Shown: positions 48,468 to 57,389 of the stretch, piece after piece
Position numbering within the stretch: position 1 is the stretch's first letter
How the letters are laid out: each line of letters begins with the position of its first letter
NCBI GenBank assembly: GCA_905369775.1
Contig: CAJPJR010000006.1
Span: forward strand, 1 to 64,000
Origin: Prevotellaceae bacterium UBA1746
Lineage (GTDB): Bacteria > Bacteroidota > Bacteroidia > Bacteroidales > Bacteroidaceae
Direction of reading: 5' to 3'
Length of the DNA stretch: 64,000 bases
The notes under the pieces: generated by a model
What the model was told of the DNA's origin: nothing
The model's input: only the letters and a program-made list of their open reading frames with translations
Database searches by the model: none
Translations under genes and position numbers: made by a program

Positions 48468-50639
48468 TCAGCGCAGCAAGTAGCGCAGTTTCACCGAGCA
48501 GGTGCGACCGGGCAGGGGACGATTGAACTCCGACACCGTTTCGCGGTCGGCGAGGTTCTTCACTTTCAGCGTGAGCGTCCAGCGTCGGTTGGCAAAACTC
48601 TGTTCGATGGCCGCATCGAAGGTGAGTGAGGTGGGAATCAGCTTTTCGAGATAAGCGCCCATCTCGAAGTCGTACGAATAGCGGTGCACATACGAGGCAT
48701 CGAGCAGCAGGCGCGTGTTTTGTCTGCGGCCGAAGAGATCGGCCCAGTGCAGTTCGCCGCCGAAATTGGCCATGAGGTAGGGAATGTTCGGGATGCGCAA
48801 GTCGTAAGTGGGGTTGGGGGCTTTCGAGTTGGGGAAGGTGCGCCGGCGGTCGCGCAAATCCTGCCAAGTGCCGTTGGCGTAGAGGTAGCACCAGCGCGTC
48901 ACGTCGGCTTTGACTTCTGCTTCGATGCCCATGGTGCGCACTTGTCCGAAATTGGTGTAGCGCGCCATCGTGGGCAACAGGTCGGGAGTGAAACGCACCA
49001 TGTCGGTGAGTTCGCTCATATAGACATTGACCTCGGCTTCCCACACCCGATCGTCGGAAAAGGACCGCCGATAGAGCACACCGGCGTTCACACTCTTGTT
49101 GCGTTCGGGGAGCAGGTCGGGCGAAGGGAGAATGTTGAAGCTGTTGCCGAGGAGTTCTTCGCTTGTGGGGATGCGCACTTCCGAAGCCACCGAGCCTTTG
49201 ACTGTCCAGAGGGGGGTGATGCGATAGCAAGCGGCGAAGTTCGCGCCCCATTCGCTGCGATTGATGTGAATGGTCTTGATGTCGCGCAAATAGAAGTTGT
49301 GCAGCATTTTGGCGCGCGAGCCGATGAGAAAGTGTTTCGCGGTAACGGCTGTTTGCAGCCGGCGATTGAAGAAGAACGCCTCGTAGGACAAGCCGGTGGT
49401 GAGGGCGGTGAGGCGACTGTCGAAGTTGCCCGGATAGCCCAGCGAGCGATCCATCAGTTCGTTGTGGGGCTGCTGCCAAGTGCCGGTGCCGTAGAGGTTC
49501 AGGTTGAGGGCGTGATCCGGTCGGAGGGTGTATTCCAAATTCAACTTGCCGATCCAATCGTGCGAACGATGGTGACCGTCCGAAGCGAAGGGACCCGTTT
49601 CGCCGCCCAAGGGCGAGAGGGTGGGATAGGTGCGGCCGTCCCAGGCGTGGCGCACGCGAGCGGTGTCGCAAAGGCCGTAGCGTCCGATGTTGTAGGCCGT
49701 GGAGAAATCGAAATCCAGCCCCTCGACGAAGAAGTTCTTGCGCTTGGCCTCGAGCGAGACAAGGAAGGACGAAGCGTGGTTGTGGGCGCTGCGATAGTCC
49801 CAGTCGATGCCTTGAATGCCCTGGCGCGTGGAGGTGAGGACAAATTCCGATTTGAGTTCGTCGAACCACAACTTGGTTTCCTTGATCGAGCCGCCGAGCA
49901 CCGCTTTGCGGAACGCATCGTTGCCGCGGCGCACACGCAGGTCGTTTTGGTTGTGGAGCGTCATTTCATAGTCGTTGTCCGATGCGACAAACAAGCCACC
50001 TAAGCCCAGTTCGAGCCCAAGGTCGGCAAAACTACGTTTGAAGACGGAGTTGGCGCGGTGGGTGTTGTAGCTACCCACTTCGTAGGACGCGTCGAGATAG
50101 CGCGGCGGATAGTCTTTGAGCACGACGTTCACCGCGCCGCCCATGGCCGTGCCCCCGAAGCGGTAGGGCACGATACCTTTGTAGACTTCCACGCGCTCGA
50201 TCATGTCGGTGGGTATGTCGTCGAGGCTCACAAAATTGCTTATTTGTCCGGCGGAGGTGCCGTCGATGTAGAGGCCCATGCGCTTGCCCTCGAGTCCGCG
50301 CACCGAAATGCGTGAGCTGCTGCCGACCCCGCCCATGGAGCGGATGGTCACGCCGGCCACGCGTCCGAGCACCTCGTTGAGCGAGGAGGCCGAACCATCG
50401 ATTTGGCGTGAAGAAAGGAGGGTCAAGGCCTGTGGGGCGTATTTGAGGCGAGTGGCTTCGGCGTGTGCGGTCACGGTGGCCTCGTTCAGCTGACGAGCAG
50501 GGGAAGCGACGGTGCTATCAGCTGCTGTGCCGGCCGATGCCGGGGAAGAATCCGCACCGACAGCGGGCATAAACGGAGCGCCGGCGCAGGGAACGACACC
50601 CGCAAGGAGGAGGGGGAGAATATATTTTGTAGGTTTCAT
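48468..50639 (-). CDS. TonB-dependent outer-membrane receptor
   Basis: The 723-residue protein has a signal peptide, the TonB-box and plug region from about residue 50 (ARQLNEATVTAHAEATRLKYAPQ, then SSLNEVLGRVAGVTIRSMGG and SSRISVRGLEGKRMGLYIDG) and a 22-strand-type barrel ending in TVSEFNRPLPGRTCSVKLRYLLR. The N-terminal carboxypeptidase-like extension of SusC proteins is missing, so it is of the iron/vitamin class. The adjacent DUF4374 lipoprotein suggests uptake of an iron-siderophore or similar chelate. The TonB energiser genes are not in the window. Confidence 0.9.
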   Translation of the reverse strand: MKPTKYILPLLLAGVVPCAGAPFMPAVGADSSPASAGTAADSTVASPARQLNEATVTAHAEATRLKYAPQALTLLSSRQIDGSASSLNEVLGRVAGVTIRSMGGVGSSSRISVRGLEGKRMGLYIDGTSAGQISNFVSLDDIPTDMIERVEVYKGIVPYRFGGTAMGGAVNVVLKDYPPRYLDASYEVGSYNTHRANSVFKRSFADLGLELGLGGLFVASDNDYEMTLHNQNDLRVRRGNDAFRKAVLGGSIKETKLWFDELKSEFVLTSTRQGIQGIDWDYRSAHNHASSFLVSLEAKRKNFFVEGLDFDFSTAYNIGRYGLCDTARVRHAWDGRTYPTLSPLGGETGPFASDGHHRSHDWIGKLNLEYTLRPDHALNLNLYGTGTWQQPHNELMDRSLGYPGNFDSRLTALTTGLSYEAFFFNRRLQTAVTAKHFLIGSRAKMLHNFYLRDIKTIHINRSEWGANFAACYRITPLWTVKGSVASEVRIPTSEELLGNSFNILPSPDLLPERNKSVNAGVLYRRSFSDDRVWEAEVNVYMSELTDMVRFTPDLLPTMARYTNFGQVRTMGIEAEVKADVTRWCYLYANGTWQDLRDRRRTFPNSKAPNPTYDLRIPNIPYLMANFGGELHWADLFGRRQNTRLLLDASYVHRYSYDFEMGAYLEKLIPTSLTFDAAIEQSFANRRWTLTLKVKNLADRETVSEFNRPLPGRTCSVKLRYLLR

Positions 50640-50659
50640 GCCATGTAGGTTTCAACTTG

Positions 50660-50691
50660 CAAAGTTAAAGGCTTTCGCGAGACAGGGCAAT
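50660..50691 (-). promoter_or_regulatory. Promoter of the TonB-receptor operon
   Basis: On the minus strand ATTG (50691-50688), 20 bases, TAACTTTG (50667-50660), about 20 bases before the start codon. I do not see a clear Fur-type operator. Confidence 0.6.
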
Positions 50692-50997
50692 ACCCATTTT
50701 AGGGTATATGCTGTGCCCTTTTTGGCAAGCATGAGGGGCATTTTTTCTCCTTTTTCGGGATTTCGTGCCGACGGAATACCCAAATGTGGTGAACCATGGC
50801 GTTGTCTCGTTCGCGATGGAGCACGGCGAGGGCATGTCTGTAGGGCAGTGTCGAGAAAATGGGGAGATGCGTGGAAAAAGTAGGAAGGAATTAGCCAAAA
50901 GTCGGGGACTTTTCTTGATAAATTGGGGACTTTTGTATTGTGCTTCACCGTATTGAGGTGGAATTTGAGATATATGTATGAAAAAAGCGACTTTTCT

Positions 50998-51027
50998 TTT
51001 GTTCTTGTCGGGGAATGACTATCTTTG
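50998..51027 (+). promoter_or_regulatory. Promoter: TTTG (50998-51001), 18-bp spacer, TATCTTTG (51020-51027)
   Basis: Exact -7 match just before the frameshifted lipoprotein gene; start expected near 51033. Confidence 0.6.
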
Positions 51028-51070
51028 CATAGTTTCAATGCGGAATTATAGTAATTTTATACGTGCACTC

Positions 51071-51720
51071 ATGAGGTCAACTTTTTACCTGTTTGCAGTA
51101 CTCTTTCTTGCAACAACATTTTTCTCTTGCGAAACGGACGAGCCGGCTCCCCGGGCTACATGGGGTGAGATCGTCAACCCGATTGAGGCTTTTATGTATC
51201 CTCGTGATCTAAAAGTTTTCGCAGACGGGGAAGAGGGTAGGCGCTGGCTTATTCTTGTGGTTCCCGACAGTACCAAAAGTTCGTTTGCGCCCACCTCGAA
51301 AAGCACGCCTGCAGAAGTGGCGCGTTATAAGGAACTTTCCAAACTTGTGGGCAATCCGACTGAGCCGGTGGTGAATGAATGCCATTTCCATCGCACTTGG
51401 CTCACACAGGGGGTGAAGGCAATCCGGGTTGTGCGCACGCAGGCAGATGGGCGCGACGAAGAGGTCACTGCGCAATGCGGCAATCTCTATTTCTATACGA
51501 CAAACAGATTTTCGACTGCCAATTCAAATGTGGCGATCGAAGCATCTTTGCCAAACCGCTCGGGGAGACGGTCGAAGCGGATTACCTGTGGCTTCCGGGG
51601 AGAGATGTTTTTGGCTTGGTGGCTCCGCTAAATCCCGACGGTCTCAAGCAGCGCATTGTGCTTCGCCTTGCCGACGGAACGGAAATCGAAAAAGAACTCT
51701 TGGAAAAAAGGGAAAAATAA
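51071..51720 (+). pseudogene. Lipoprotein gene with an internal frameshift
   Basis: The first frame (ATG 51071, or ATG 51038) gives a lipoprotein signal ending LATTFFSC followed by acidic ETDEPAP. It then continues about 150 residues with family-like sequence (VNECHFHRTWLTQGVKAIRV and CGNLYFYTTNRF). After about 51500-51545 the frame degenerates to Arg-rich sequence. The neighbouring frame instead reads SIFAKPLGETVEADYLWLPGRDVFGLV and ends IEKELLEKREK at 51718-51720, clearly the genuine C-terminus. One base change near 51540 would restore a protein of about 216 residues. Function unknown. Confidence 0.6.
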
Positions 51721-51757
51721 AGGTACAAGATCGCGAACCGCGTTGCTGTATAGGCAA

Positions 51758-51802
51758 ATACGCAAAAATCCCCGGCCGTTATGAGGTCGGGGATTTTGCG
51801 TA
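51758..51802. terminator. Bidirectional terminator between the lipoprotein pseudogene and aguB
   Basis: Arms ATACGCAAAAATCCCCGGCC and GGTCGGGGATTTTGCGTAT pair along almost their whole length, with one extra A and one mismatch, between convergent genes. Confidence 0.8.
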
Positions 51803-51833
51803 TTCCGGTTGTACCGGGAGAGGGTTGGCTTGC

Positions 51834-52709
51834 TTAGTCGATGAAGCGGCGGGTGAGGGGGGCAAATTCGTCGACGCGGCGGTCGCGGAGGAAAGGCCAC
51901 CAGCGGCGCACATTCTCGCTGCGTTGCATGTCGATGTCGACAAGGTAGACGCCTTCGCTCTCGGTGTCGGCACGGAAAAGCAGTTCGCCTTGCGGACCGG
52001 CCACGAAGGAGTTGCCCCAGAAGAGGATGCCGTTGGTCTGTCCGCTGGGATCGGGTTCGTGACCCACGCGGTTGACAGCGATGACAGGTAGGCCGTTGGC
52101 GACGGCATGACCGCGCTGCACGGTGGTCCATGCCTCGCGTTGACGTGCCTGCTCTTCGGGCGTGTCGCTGCTTTCATAGCCGATGGCGGTGGGATAGATG
52201 AGGAGTTCGGCGCCGCGAAGTGCCATTAGGCGCGCGCCTTCGGGGTACCACTGATCCCAACATACCTGCACGCCGAGACGACCTACGCTGGTGTCGATGG
52301 GCTCGAAGCCGAGATCGCCGGGAGTGAAGTAGAATTTCTCGTAGTAGGCGGGGTCGTCGGGAATGTGCATCTTGCGATATTTGCCCGCGATGGAACCGTC
52401 GCGCTCAAAGACCACGGCGGTGTTGTGGTAGAGGCCGGGTGCGCGGCGCTCGAAGAGCGAGGTGACGAGCACAACGGCGTGTCGGCGTGCGAGATTGCCG
52501 AAAAATGCGGTCGAGGGCCCCGGGATGGGTTCCGCGAGATCGAAAAGTTCGGTATTTTCTGTCTGACAGAAATAAGGCGTGTTGTGCAATTCTTGCAGCA
52601 CCACGAGTTCGGCACCGCCCCGGGCGGCGGTGGCAATGTGAGCTGCGAGGCGATCGCGGTTTTGGGCGGGATCGGCCACGCAGGGCATTTGGATAAGGGC
52701 TACTTTCAT
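51834..52709 (-). CDS. aguB: N-carbamoylputrescine amidohydrolase
   Basis: The 291-residue protein is a nitrilase-superfamily amidase with the Glu-Lys-Cys triad visible: Glu in VVLQELHNTPYFCQ, Lys in YRKMHIPDDPAYYEKFYFTPGD and Cys in GVQVCWDQWYPEGAR. The context motifs FYFTPGDLGF and WPFLRDRRVDEF match the N-carbamoylputrescine branch. It converts N-carbamoylputrescine to putrescine, CO2 and ammonia. It is 45 bases downstream of the agmatine deiminase gene, so the two complete the agmatine-to-putrescine route. Confidence 0.93.
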   Translation of the reverse strand: MKVALIQMPCVADPAQNRDRLAAHIATAARGGAELVVLQELHNTPYFCQTENTELFDLAEPIPGPSTAFFGNLARRHAVVLVTSLFERRAPGLYHNTAVVFERDGSIAGKYRKMHIPDDPAYYEKFYFTPGDLGFEPIDTSVGRLGVQVCWDQWYPEGARLMALRGAELLIYPTAIGYESSDTPEEQARQREAWTTVQRGHAVANGLPVIAVNRVGHEPDPSGQTNGILFWGNSFVAGPQGELLFRADTESEGVYLVDIDMQRSENVRRWWPFLRDRRVDEFAPLTRRFID

Positions 52710-52754
52710 GGGGCGAAGTGTGAAAATAGAGAGGGAGAAGAAGTGCGGGAGGGC

Positions 52755-53918
52755 TTAGTCGAAGCGAACGACACCGCGGGGATATTGCATGGTGACGCAA
52801 TGGAGCGAACCGTGCTGGCGGATGAGGCTGCGACAGTCGACACCGACGATTTCGTGCTGGGGGAAGGCGCGCTGCAACACCTTGCGAGCCGCTTCGTCGT
52901 GTTCGGGCTGATGGTAGGTGGGTAGGAGTACGGCGCGGTTCATGATGAGGAAGTTGGCGTAGGTGGCGGGAAGGCGTTCGCCAGCTTCGTCATGAATGGC
53001 GTCGGGCATGGGCAGCGCGAGCAAATGATAGGGGCGGTCGTCGGCGGTGCGCAGGGCTTCCAACTCGGCCTCCATGGCTTGGAGCTCGGCATGGTGCTCG
53101 TCGGCAGGATCGTCGCACTTGACGTAGACAATGGTGTGGTTGGGACAGAGACGAGCGAGGGTGTCGATGTGCGAATCGGTGTCGTCGCCCGCCAAATAGC
53201 CGTGGTGGAGCCAAAGGATGCGTTCGGCGCCGAGGCGTTCGCGGAGCAGCAGTTCGACTTGTCCGCGATCGGGCACGGGCACCGCGTCGCCTTCGAGACG
53301 ACGGTTGGGATTGAGGAGGCAAGCGGCCGTGGTGAGGAGCGTGCCGGCGCCGTCGCTCTCGATGGCACCGCCTTCGAGTTCGAAATCGAGCGCCGAAACG
53401 TAGTGCCCACGGAGCCAACCGGTGTCGAAGAGCCGGCGATTGATGGCGTTGTCGCGCGCGGCGGCGAACTTGCCGCCCCAACCGTTGAAGCGGAAGTCGA
53501 GCAGTTCGGCTCCGTTGTCGGAGAGGACGGTGAGAAAAGCGTGGTCGCGCGCCCAGGTGTCGTCCGAGGGAGCGGCGACGAAATGCACGTTTTGCAAAGC
53601 GGCCGCGGGGAGTCGGCGGGAGAGGAGCGATTGCACTTCGTCGGGCTCGGGGCTGACGATGAGGAGCGGCTGGCGACTGGCGATTTCGTAGGCAAGGCGC
53701 ACGTAGGTCTCGGTGACCTCGGCGAGGAGGTCGCGCCAATCGGTGTCGGCGTGCGGCCAGGTGAGCTGAACAGCGCTTTGGGGCGCCCACTCTGCGGGGA
53801 GCACGCGCTGCGGACGGTGTTCTTGCTGCTCAACATCGACGGCGCGCTGTACATCTTCGAGGTGCAATTCGGCGGTCATGCCGAGTCCGGGCTTAGGGGG
53901 GAGGGCTTCTAATGCCAT
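52755..53918 (-). CDS. aguA: Agmatine deiminase
   Basis: The 387-residue protein is a peptidylarginine-deiminase-fold enzyme: LPAEWAPQSAVQLTWPHADTDW, the substrate-guanidine region DTWARDHAFL, FELEGGAIESDGAGTLL, HIDTLARLCP and the catalytic Cys near the end in HGSLHCVTMQYPRG. It hydrolyses agmatine to N-carbamoylputrescine and ammonia. ATG 53879 is an alternative start 13 residues later and may be the real one. Order on the minus strand is fmt, aguA, aguB, all closely spaced. A speA-like arginine decarboxylase is not in the window. Confidence 0.92.
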   Translation of the reverse strand: MALEALPPKPGLGMTAELHLEDVQRAVDVEQQEHRPQRVLPAEWAPQSAVQLTWPHADTDWRDLLAEVTETYVRLAYEIASRQPLLIVSPEPDEVQSLLSRRLPAAALQNVHFVAAPSDDTWARDHAFLTVLSDNGAELLDFRFNGWGGKFAAARDNAINRRLFDTGWLRGHYVSALDFELEGGAIESDGAGTLLTTAACLLNPNRRLEGDAVPVPDRGQVELLLRERLGAERILWLHHGYLAGDDTDSHIDTLARLCPNHTIVYVKCDDPADEHHAELQAMEAELEALRTADDRPYHLLALPMPDAIHDEAGERLPATYANFLIMNRAVLLPTYHQPEHDEAARKVLQRAFPQHEIVGVDCRSLIRQHGSLHCVTMQYPRGVVRFD

Positions 53919-53946
53919 AATGAGAATACTGGGGAAGAGAGGGGGA

Positions 53947-54918
53947 TTATTCTACGCGAAGGGCGACCTCCGGATGGAAACCACGGAGGAAGTCGGTGAT
54001 GGTCATGCGCTTTTTGCCGGCCAATTGGAGCTGTGTGAGCGAGAGATAGCCGTCGGGGAACGCTATCTTGAAATAGGTTTTGCCGTCGGTGAGCACGGTG
54101 CCCGGTTTTTCGCCGACTTGCACTTGTTCGCGTTGGGCGGCATAGAGTTTGAGTGCGGTACGCTTACCGCTTTCGTCCACAAGTTCCGTCCAAGCAGCGG
54201 GGTAGGGCGAGAGGCCACGCACGAAGTCGAAGGCACGTTTGACCGAAGTGTCGAGCGAGAGGCGACAAGTGTCTTTGAAGATCTTGGGGGCGTGCCGAAT
54301 TTCGCCGTCGGTCGGGAGCGTGTCTTGGTCGACGGGGCGAATGTTGCCGGCAATGATGTCGTCGACGGTGCGTGTCACCACACCGGCTCCGACGTCGCGG
54401 AGGCGATCGTGGACGGTTTCGACGTTGTCGGCGTCGGTGATGGGAATGCGGGCTTGGTGAATGATGCGACCGGTGTCGATTTCGTGGTCGAGCAGGAAGG
54501 TGGTGACGCCAGTTTCGGTGTCTCCATTAATAATGGCCCAGTTGATGGGGGCGGCACCGCGATATTGCGGGAGCAACGAGGCGTGGAGATTGAAAGTGCC
54601 GTGAGGGGGCATGTCCCAAACCGCTTCGGGCAGCATGCGGAAGGCCACGATAACTTGGAGGTCGGCACGGTAGCTGCGCAGGCTGTCCAGAAAATCGGGA
54701 TCCTTCAGCTTCTCCGGTTGGAGCACGGGGAGGTGGTGCGCAAGGGCGTATTGTTTTACGGCACTTTGCGAGAGTTCGCTCTGGTGGCGCCCCACAGGCT
54801 TGTCGGGCATGGTGACAACGGCCACCACATTGTATCCGCCTTCGACGAGGGCGCGCAGACTGCCGACGGCAAAGTCGGGAGTGCCCATGAAGACGATTCG
54901 GAAATCTTGTCGGTTCAT
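53947..54918 (-). CDS. fmt: Methionyl-tRNA formyltransferase
   Basis: The 323-residue enzyme has RIVFMGTPDFAVGSLRALVEGGY, the folate-binding and catalytic NLHASLLPQYRGAAPINWAIINGDTETGVT (with Asn, His, Asp residues) and the C-terminal RNA-binding domain (about 205-323). It formylates initiator Met-tRNA with 10-formyl-THF. It is the first gene of the minus-strand unit with aguA and aguB and diverges from tig. Confidence 0.95.
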   Translation of the reverse strand: MNRQDFRIVFMGTPDFAVGSLRALVEGGYNVVAVVTMPDKPVGRHQSELSQSAVKQYALAHHLPVLQPEKLKDPDFLDSLRSYRADLQVIVAFRMLPEAVWDMPPHGTFNLHASLLPQYRGAAPINWAIINGDTETGVTTFLLDHEIDTGRIIHQARIPITDADNVETVHDRLRDVGAGVVTRTVDDIIAGNIRPVDQDTLPTDGEIRHAPKIFKDTCRLSLDTSVKRAFDFVRGLSPYPAAWTELVDESGKRTALKLYAAQREQVQVGEKPGTVLTDGKTYFKIAFPDGYLSLTQLQLAGKKRMTITDFLRGFHPEVALRVE

Positions 54919-54982
54919 CGTAGAAAGGTGTGGTTTCGGGAGATCATTGACTGAGAAATGATCAGAAGAGAATTATTTTGTG

Positions 54983-54990
54983 CGAAGATA
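54983..54990 (-). promoter_or_regulatory. -7-like element TATCTTCG for fmt
   Basis: One mismatch to TAnnTTTG, about 65 bases before the fmt ATG; back-to-back with the tig promoter. Confidence 0.4.
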
Positions 54991-55013
54991 CGCCTTTTTC
55001 GCCGAAAAAAGAG

Positions 55014-55021
55014 TACCTTTG
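55014..55021 (+). promoter_or_regulatory. -7 element TACCTTTG for tig
   Basis: Exact TAnnTTTG match. The leader to the ATG at 55160 is about 130 bases. Confidence 0.55.
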
Positions 55022-55159
55022 CTGCGCTAAATATATAGACTCGCCTCGGCTGAATCTTTGTATTGGCGCTTCTGCACGAGGAAACGTTGCCTAAAACGGA
55101 GCACTCGTGGGAAGCTCACGCTATTCGACAATATAAATAAGCATATAACACCACACCTC

Positions 55160-56515
55160 ATGAACATTACTCTCGAACAGTCCGGAGTGAGCGCCCTCGT
55201 CTCGGTGAAGATGGAGCAGGCAGACTATCAGGACGCTGTCAAGAAGGAACTCAAAAATATCGCGGCGAAAGCCGAAATGCCCGGTTTCCGTAAAGGAAAA
55301 GTGCCTGCCGGCTTGATCAATAAGCGTTTCGGCACGGAGGTGAAGATGAACGAAATCAATCGTCTCGTGGGCGAAAACCTCCAAAAGTTCATCGAAGAAA
55401 AGAAACTCAGCGTGCTTGGCGAACCGATGATGTCGGAAAAGCAGCAAGCACAGGACATCGAAAACCAAGATGACTTCGAATTCAAATTCGACATCGCACT
55501 TGCTCCTGAGTTTAAGGTGGAACTCACCGGCGAAGATCAACTCACTTATTATGATGTTGAGGTGACCGAGGAGCAAATCGACCAGCAGGTGAAGGCCTTT
55601 GCGCAGCAAGCCGGACATCCTGAGGAAGTACAGGAGTATGCCGACAAGGATATCTTGCGCGGTGCCCTCGCTGAACAAGATGCCGAAGGCAATATTCTCG
55701 AAGGAGGTATCAGTCTTGACACGGCAAGCCTCATGCCCAGCTATTTCGTGAGCGAAGATCAGAAGAAAATCTTCGAAGGCGCCAAGGTGAACGACGTGAT
55801 TACCTTCAATCCTTCGGAGGCACACAACGAAACCGAGTTGGCCGCACTGCTCAAACTCGACAAGGAAGAAGCTGCAAAGCACACGGGTAAATTTACCTTC
55901 CAGGTGAGCAGCATCAGCCGCTTCGTACCTGCTGCGTACGATCAGGAACTCTTCGACCGCGTGTTCGAGCCCGGCACCGTGAAGAGCGAAGAAGAAATGC
56001 GCGCCAAGGTGAAGGAACTCATCCAAAACCAGTACAACCAGGATGCCGACATGAAGTTTCTTATCGATGTACGCAAGTACACCGAAGAGAAAGTGGGCAA
56101 GCTCGAATTCCCCGAAGCGCTTCTTAAGCGTTTCATGAAGCTGCAAAATGCTGACAAGGGCGAAGAATTCGTAGAAAAGAACTTCGAGAAGAGCCTCGAA
56201 GAACTCCGCTGGCACCTCATTAAGGAGCAACTTGTTGAAGCAAACAAGGTGACGATCGACCAAAACGACGTCAAAGAGGCAGCTCTCCAAACGGCACGCA
56301 TCCAGTTTGCACAGTATGGTTTGACCAACGTGCCCGAGGAATACCTCGAAAACTACGCCAACGAAATGCTCAAAGATCGCAACCAAATGAATGCTTTCGT
56401 GGATCGTAGTGTGAATACTAAGCTCGCAGACGCACTTAAGAAGGTGGTTAAACTCGAGCACAAGAGCATTTCCTTCGACGACTTCGCGAAGTTCTTCGAA
56501 GCAGAAAACGCGTAA
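55160..56515 (+). CDS. tig: Trigger factor
   Basis: The 451-residue chaperone begins MNITLEQSGVSALVSVKMEQADYQ. It has the ribosome-docking signature in MPGFRKGKVPAGLINKRFG (the GFRxxKxP loop). The Bacteroidota version lacks a clear PPIase FKBP domain in the middle and has a long helical C-terminal chaperone arm (about 250-451). It binds nascent chains at the exit tunnel. Codon use is strongly biased, as expected of an abundant protein. clpP and clpX follow on the same strand, the common tig-clpP-clpX cluster. Confidence 0.94.
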   Translation: MNITLEQSGVSALVSVKMEQADYQDAVKKELKNIAAKAEMPGFRKGKVPAGLINKRFGTEVKMNEINRLVGENLQKFIEEKKLSVLGEPMMSEKQQAQDIENQDDFEFKFDIALAPEFKVELTGEDQLTYYDVEVTEEQIDQQVKAFAQQAGHPEEVQEYADKDILRGALAEQDAEGNILEGGISLDTASLMPSYFVSEDQKKIFEGAKVNDVITFNPSEAHNETELAALLKLDKEEAAKHTGKFTFQVSSISRFVPAAYDQELFDRVFEPGTVKSEEEMRAKVKELIQNQYNQDADMKFLIDVRKYTEEKVGKLEFPEALLKRFMKLQNADKGEEFVEKNFEKSLEELRWHLIKEQLVEANKVTIDQNDVKEAALQTARIQFAQYGLTNVPEEYLENYANEMLKDRNQMNAFVDRSVNTKLADALKKVVKLEHKSISFDDFAKFFEAENA

Positions 56516-56570
56516 ACAACATACGGTACACCGGTAAGTAGTGGCTTGGGCACACTATTTGCAACAAATT

Positions 56571-56617
56571 CGGATGAGGGCGAACGGGTGAAACAACATC
56601 CGTTGTCCTCATTCGCC
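56571..56617 (+). terminator. Stem-loop after tig
   Basis: GGATGAGGGCGAACGG can pair with CCGTTGTCCTCATTC with small internal loops, about 55 bases after the stop, followed by ATTTT. It may be partial, since clpP lies 60 bases further on. Confidence 0.45.
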
Positions 56618-56679
56618 ATTTTCAACGGTGTGCTTCGTGATTGAAGACCCGAACTCACTCATTTTATTCCACGCAACGC

Positions 56680-57348
56680 ATGAATCCCGATTTCCGTAAA
56701 TTCGCCACGCAGAAAACCGGCATCAATTCTATGGTGCTCGACGACGTGGTCGCCGTACAAAACCAATATCTCAACCCTTACATCCTCGAAGAGCGTCAAC
56801 TCAACGTCACACAGATGGACGTCTTCAGCCGTTTGATGATGGATCGCATCATCTTTCTCGGCACACCCATCGACGACACGACAGCAAATGTGCTCCAGGC
56901 GCAATTGCTCTACCTCGATTCTGTAGATTCGGGCAAGGATATTTCGATCTATGTGAATTCTCCCGGTGGAAGTGTCTACGCCGGTCTGGGCATCTACGAC
57001 ACCATGCAGTTTATCCAAAGCCCCGTTGCAACAATCTGCACCGGCATGGCCGCTTCTATGGCCGCTGTGCTGTTAGTAGCCGGCACCGAAGGCAAACGTT
57101 CGGCTTTGCCCCACAGCCGTGTCATGATTCACCAGCCCCTCGGCGGAGCGCAGGGACAGGCTTCGGACATTGAAATCACCGCCCGTGAGATCATGAAGCT
57201 CAAGAAGGAACTCTACACCATCATCTCCGAACACAGCCACACAGATTTCGACAAAGTCTGGGCAGACAGCGATCGTGACTACTGGATGACGGCGCAAGAG
57301 GCCAAAGAATACGGCATGATCGACCGCGTGCTTTCGCGCAAAGCCTGA
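56680..57348 (+). CDS. clpP: ATP-dependent Clp protease proteolytic subunit
   Basis: The 222-residue protease subunit has YVNSPGGSVYAGLGIYDTMQF, the nucleophile Ser in CTGMAASMAAVLLVAG and His in SRVMIHQPLGGAQGQASDIEI, with Asp later (DRDYWMTAQEAKEYG). An N-terminal extension of about 30 residues precedes the usual start. It forms the tetradecamer degrading unfoldase-delivered substrates. ATG 56680 is preferred over TTG 56641, whose extension is not conserved-looking. Confidence 0.95.
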   Translation: MNPDFRKFATQKTGINSMVLDDVVAVQNQYLNPYILEERQLNVTQMDVFSRLMMDRIIFLGTPIDDTTANVLQAQLLYLDSVDSGKDISIYVNSPGGSVYAGLGIYDTMQFIQSPVATICTGMAASMAAVLLVAGTEGKRSALPHSRVMIHQPLGGAQGQASDIEITAREIMKLKKELYTIISEHSHTDFDKVWADSDRDYWMTAQEAKEYGMIDRVLSRKA

Positions 57349-57389
57349 GAAGGTGCCGATCTGCCGTCACACACACGTTACATTCCATT

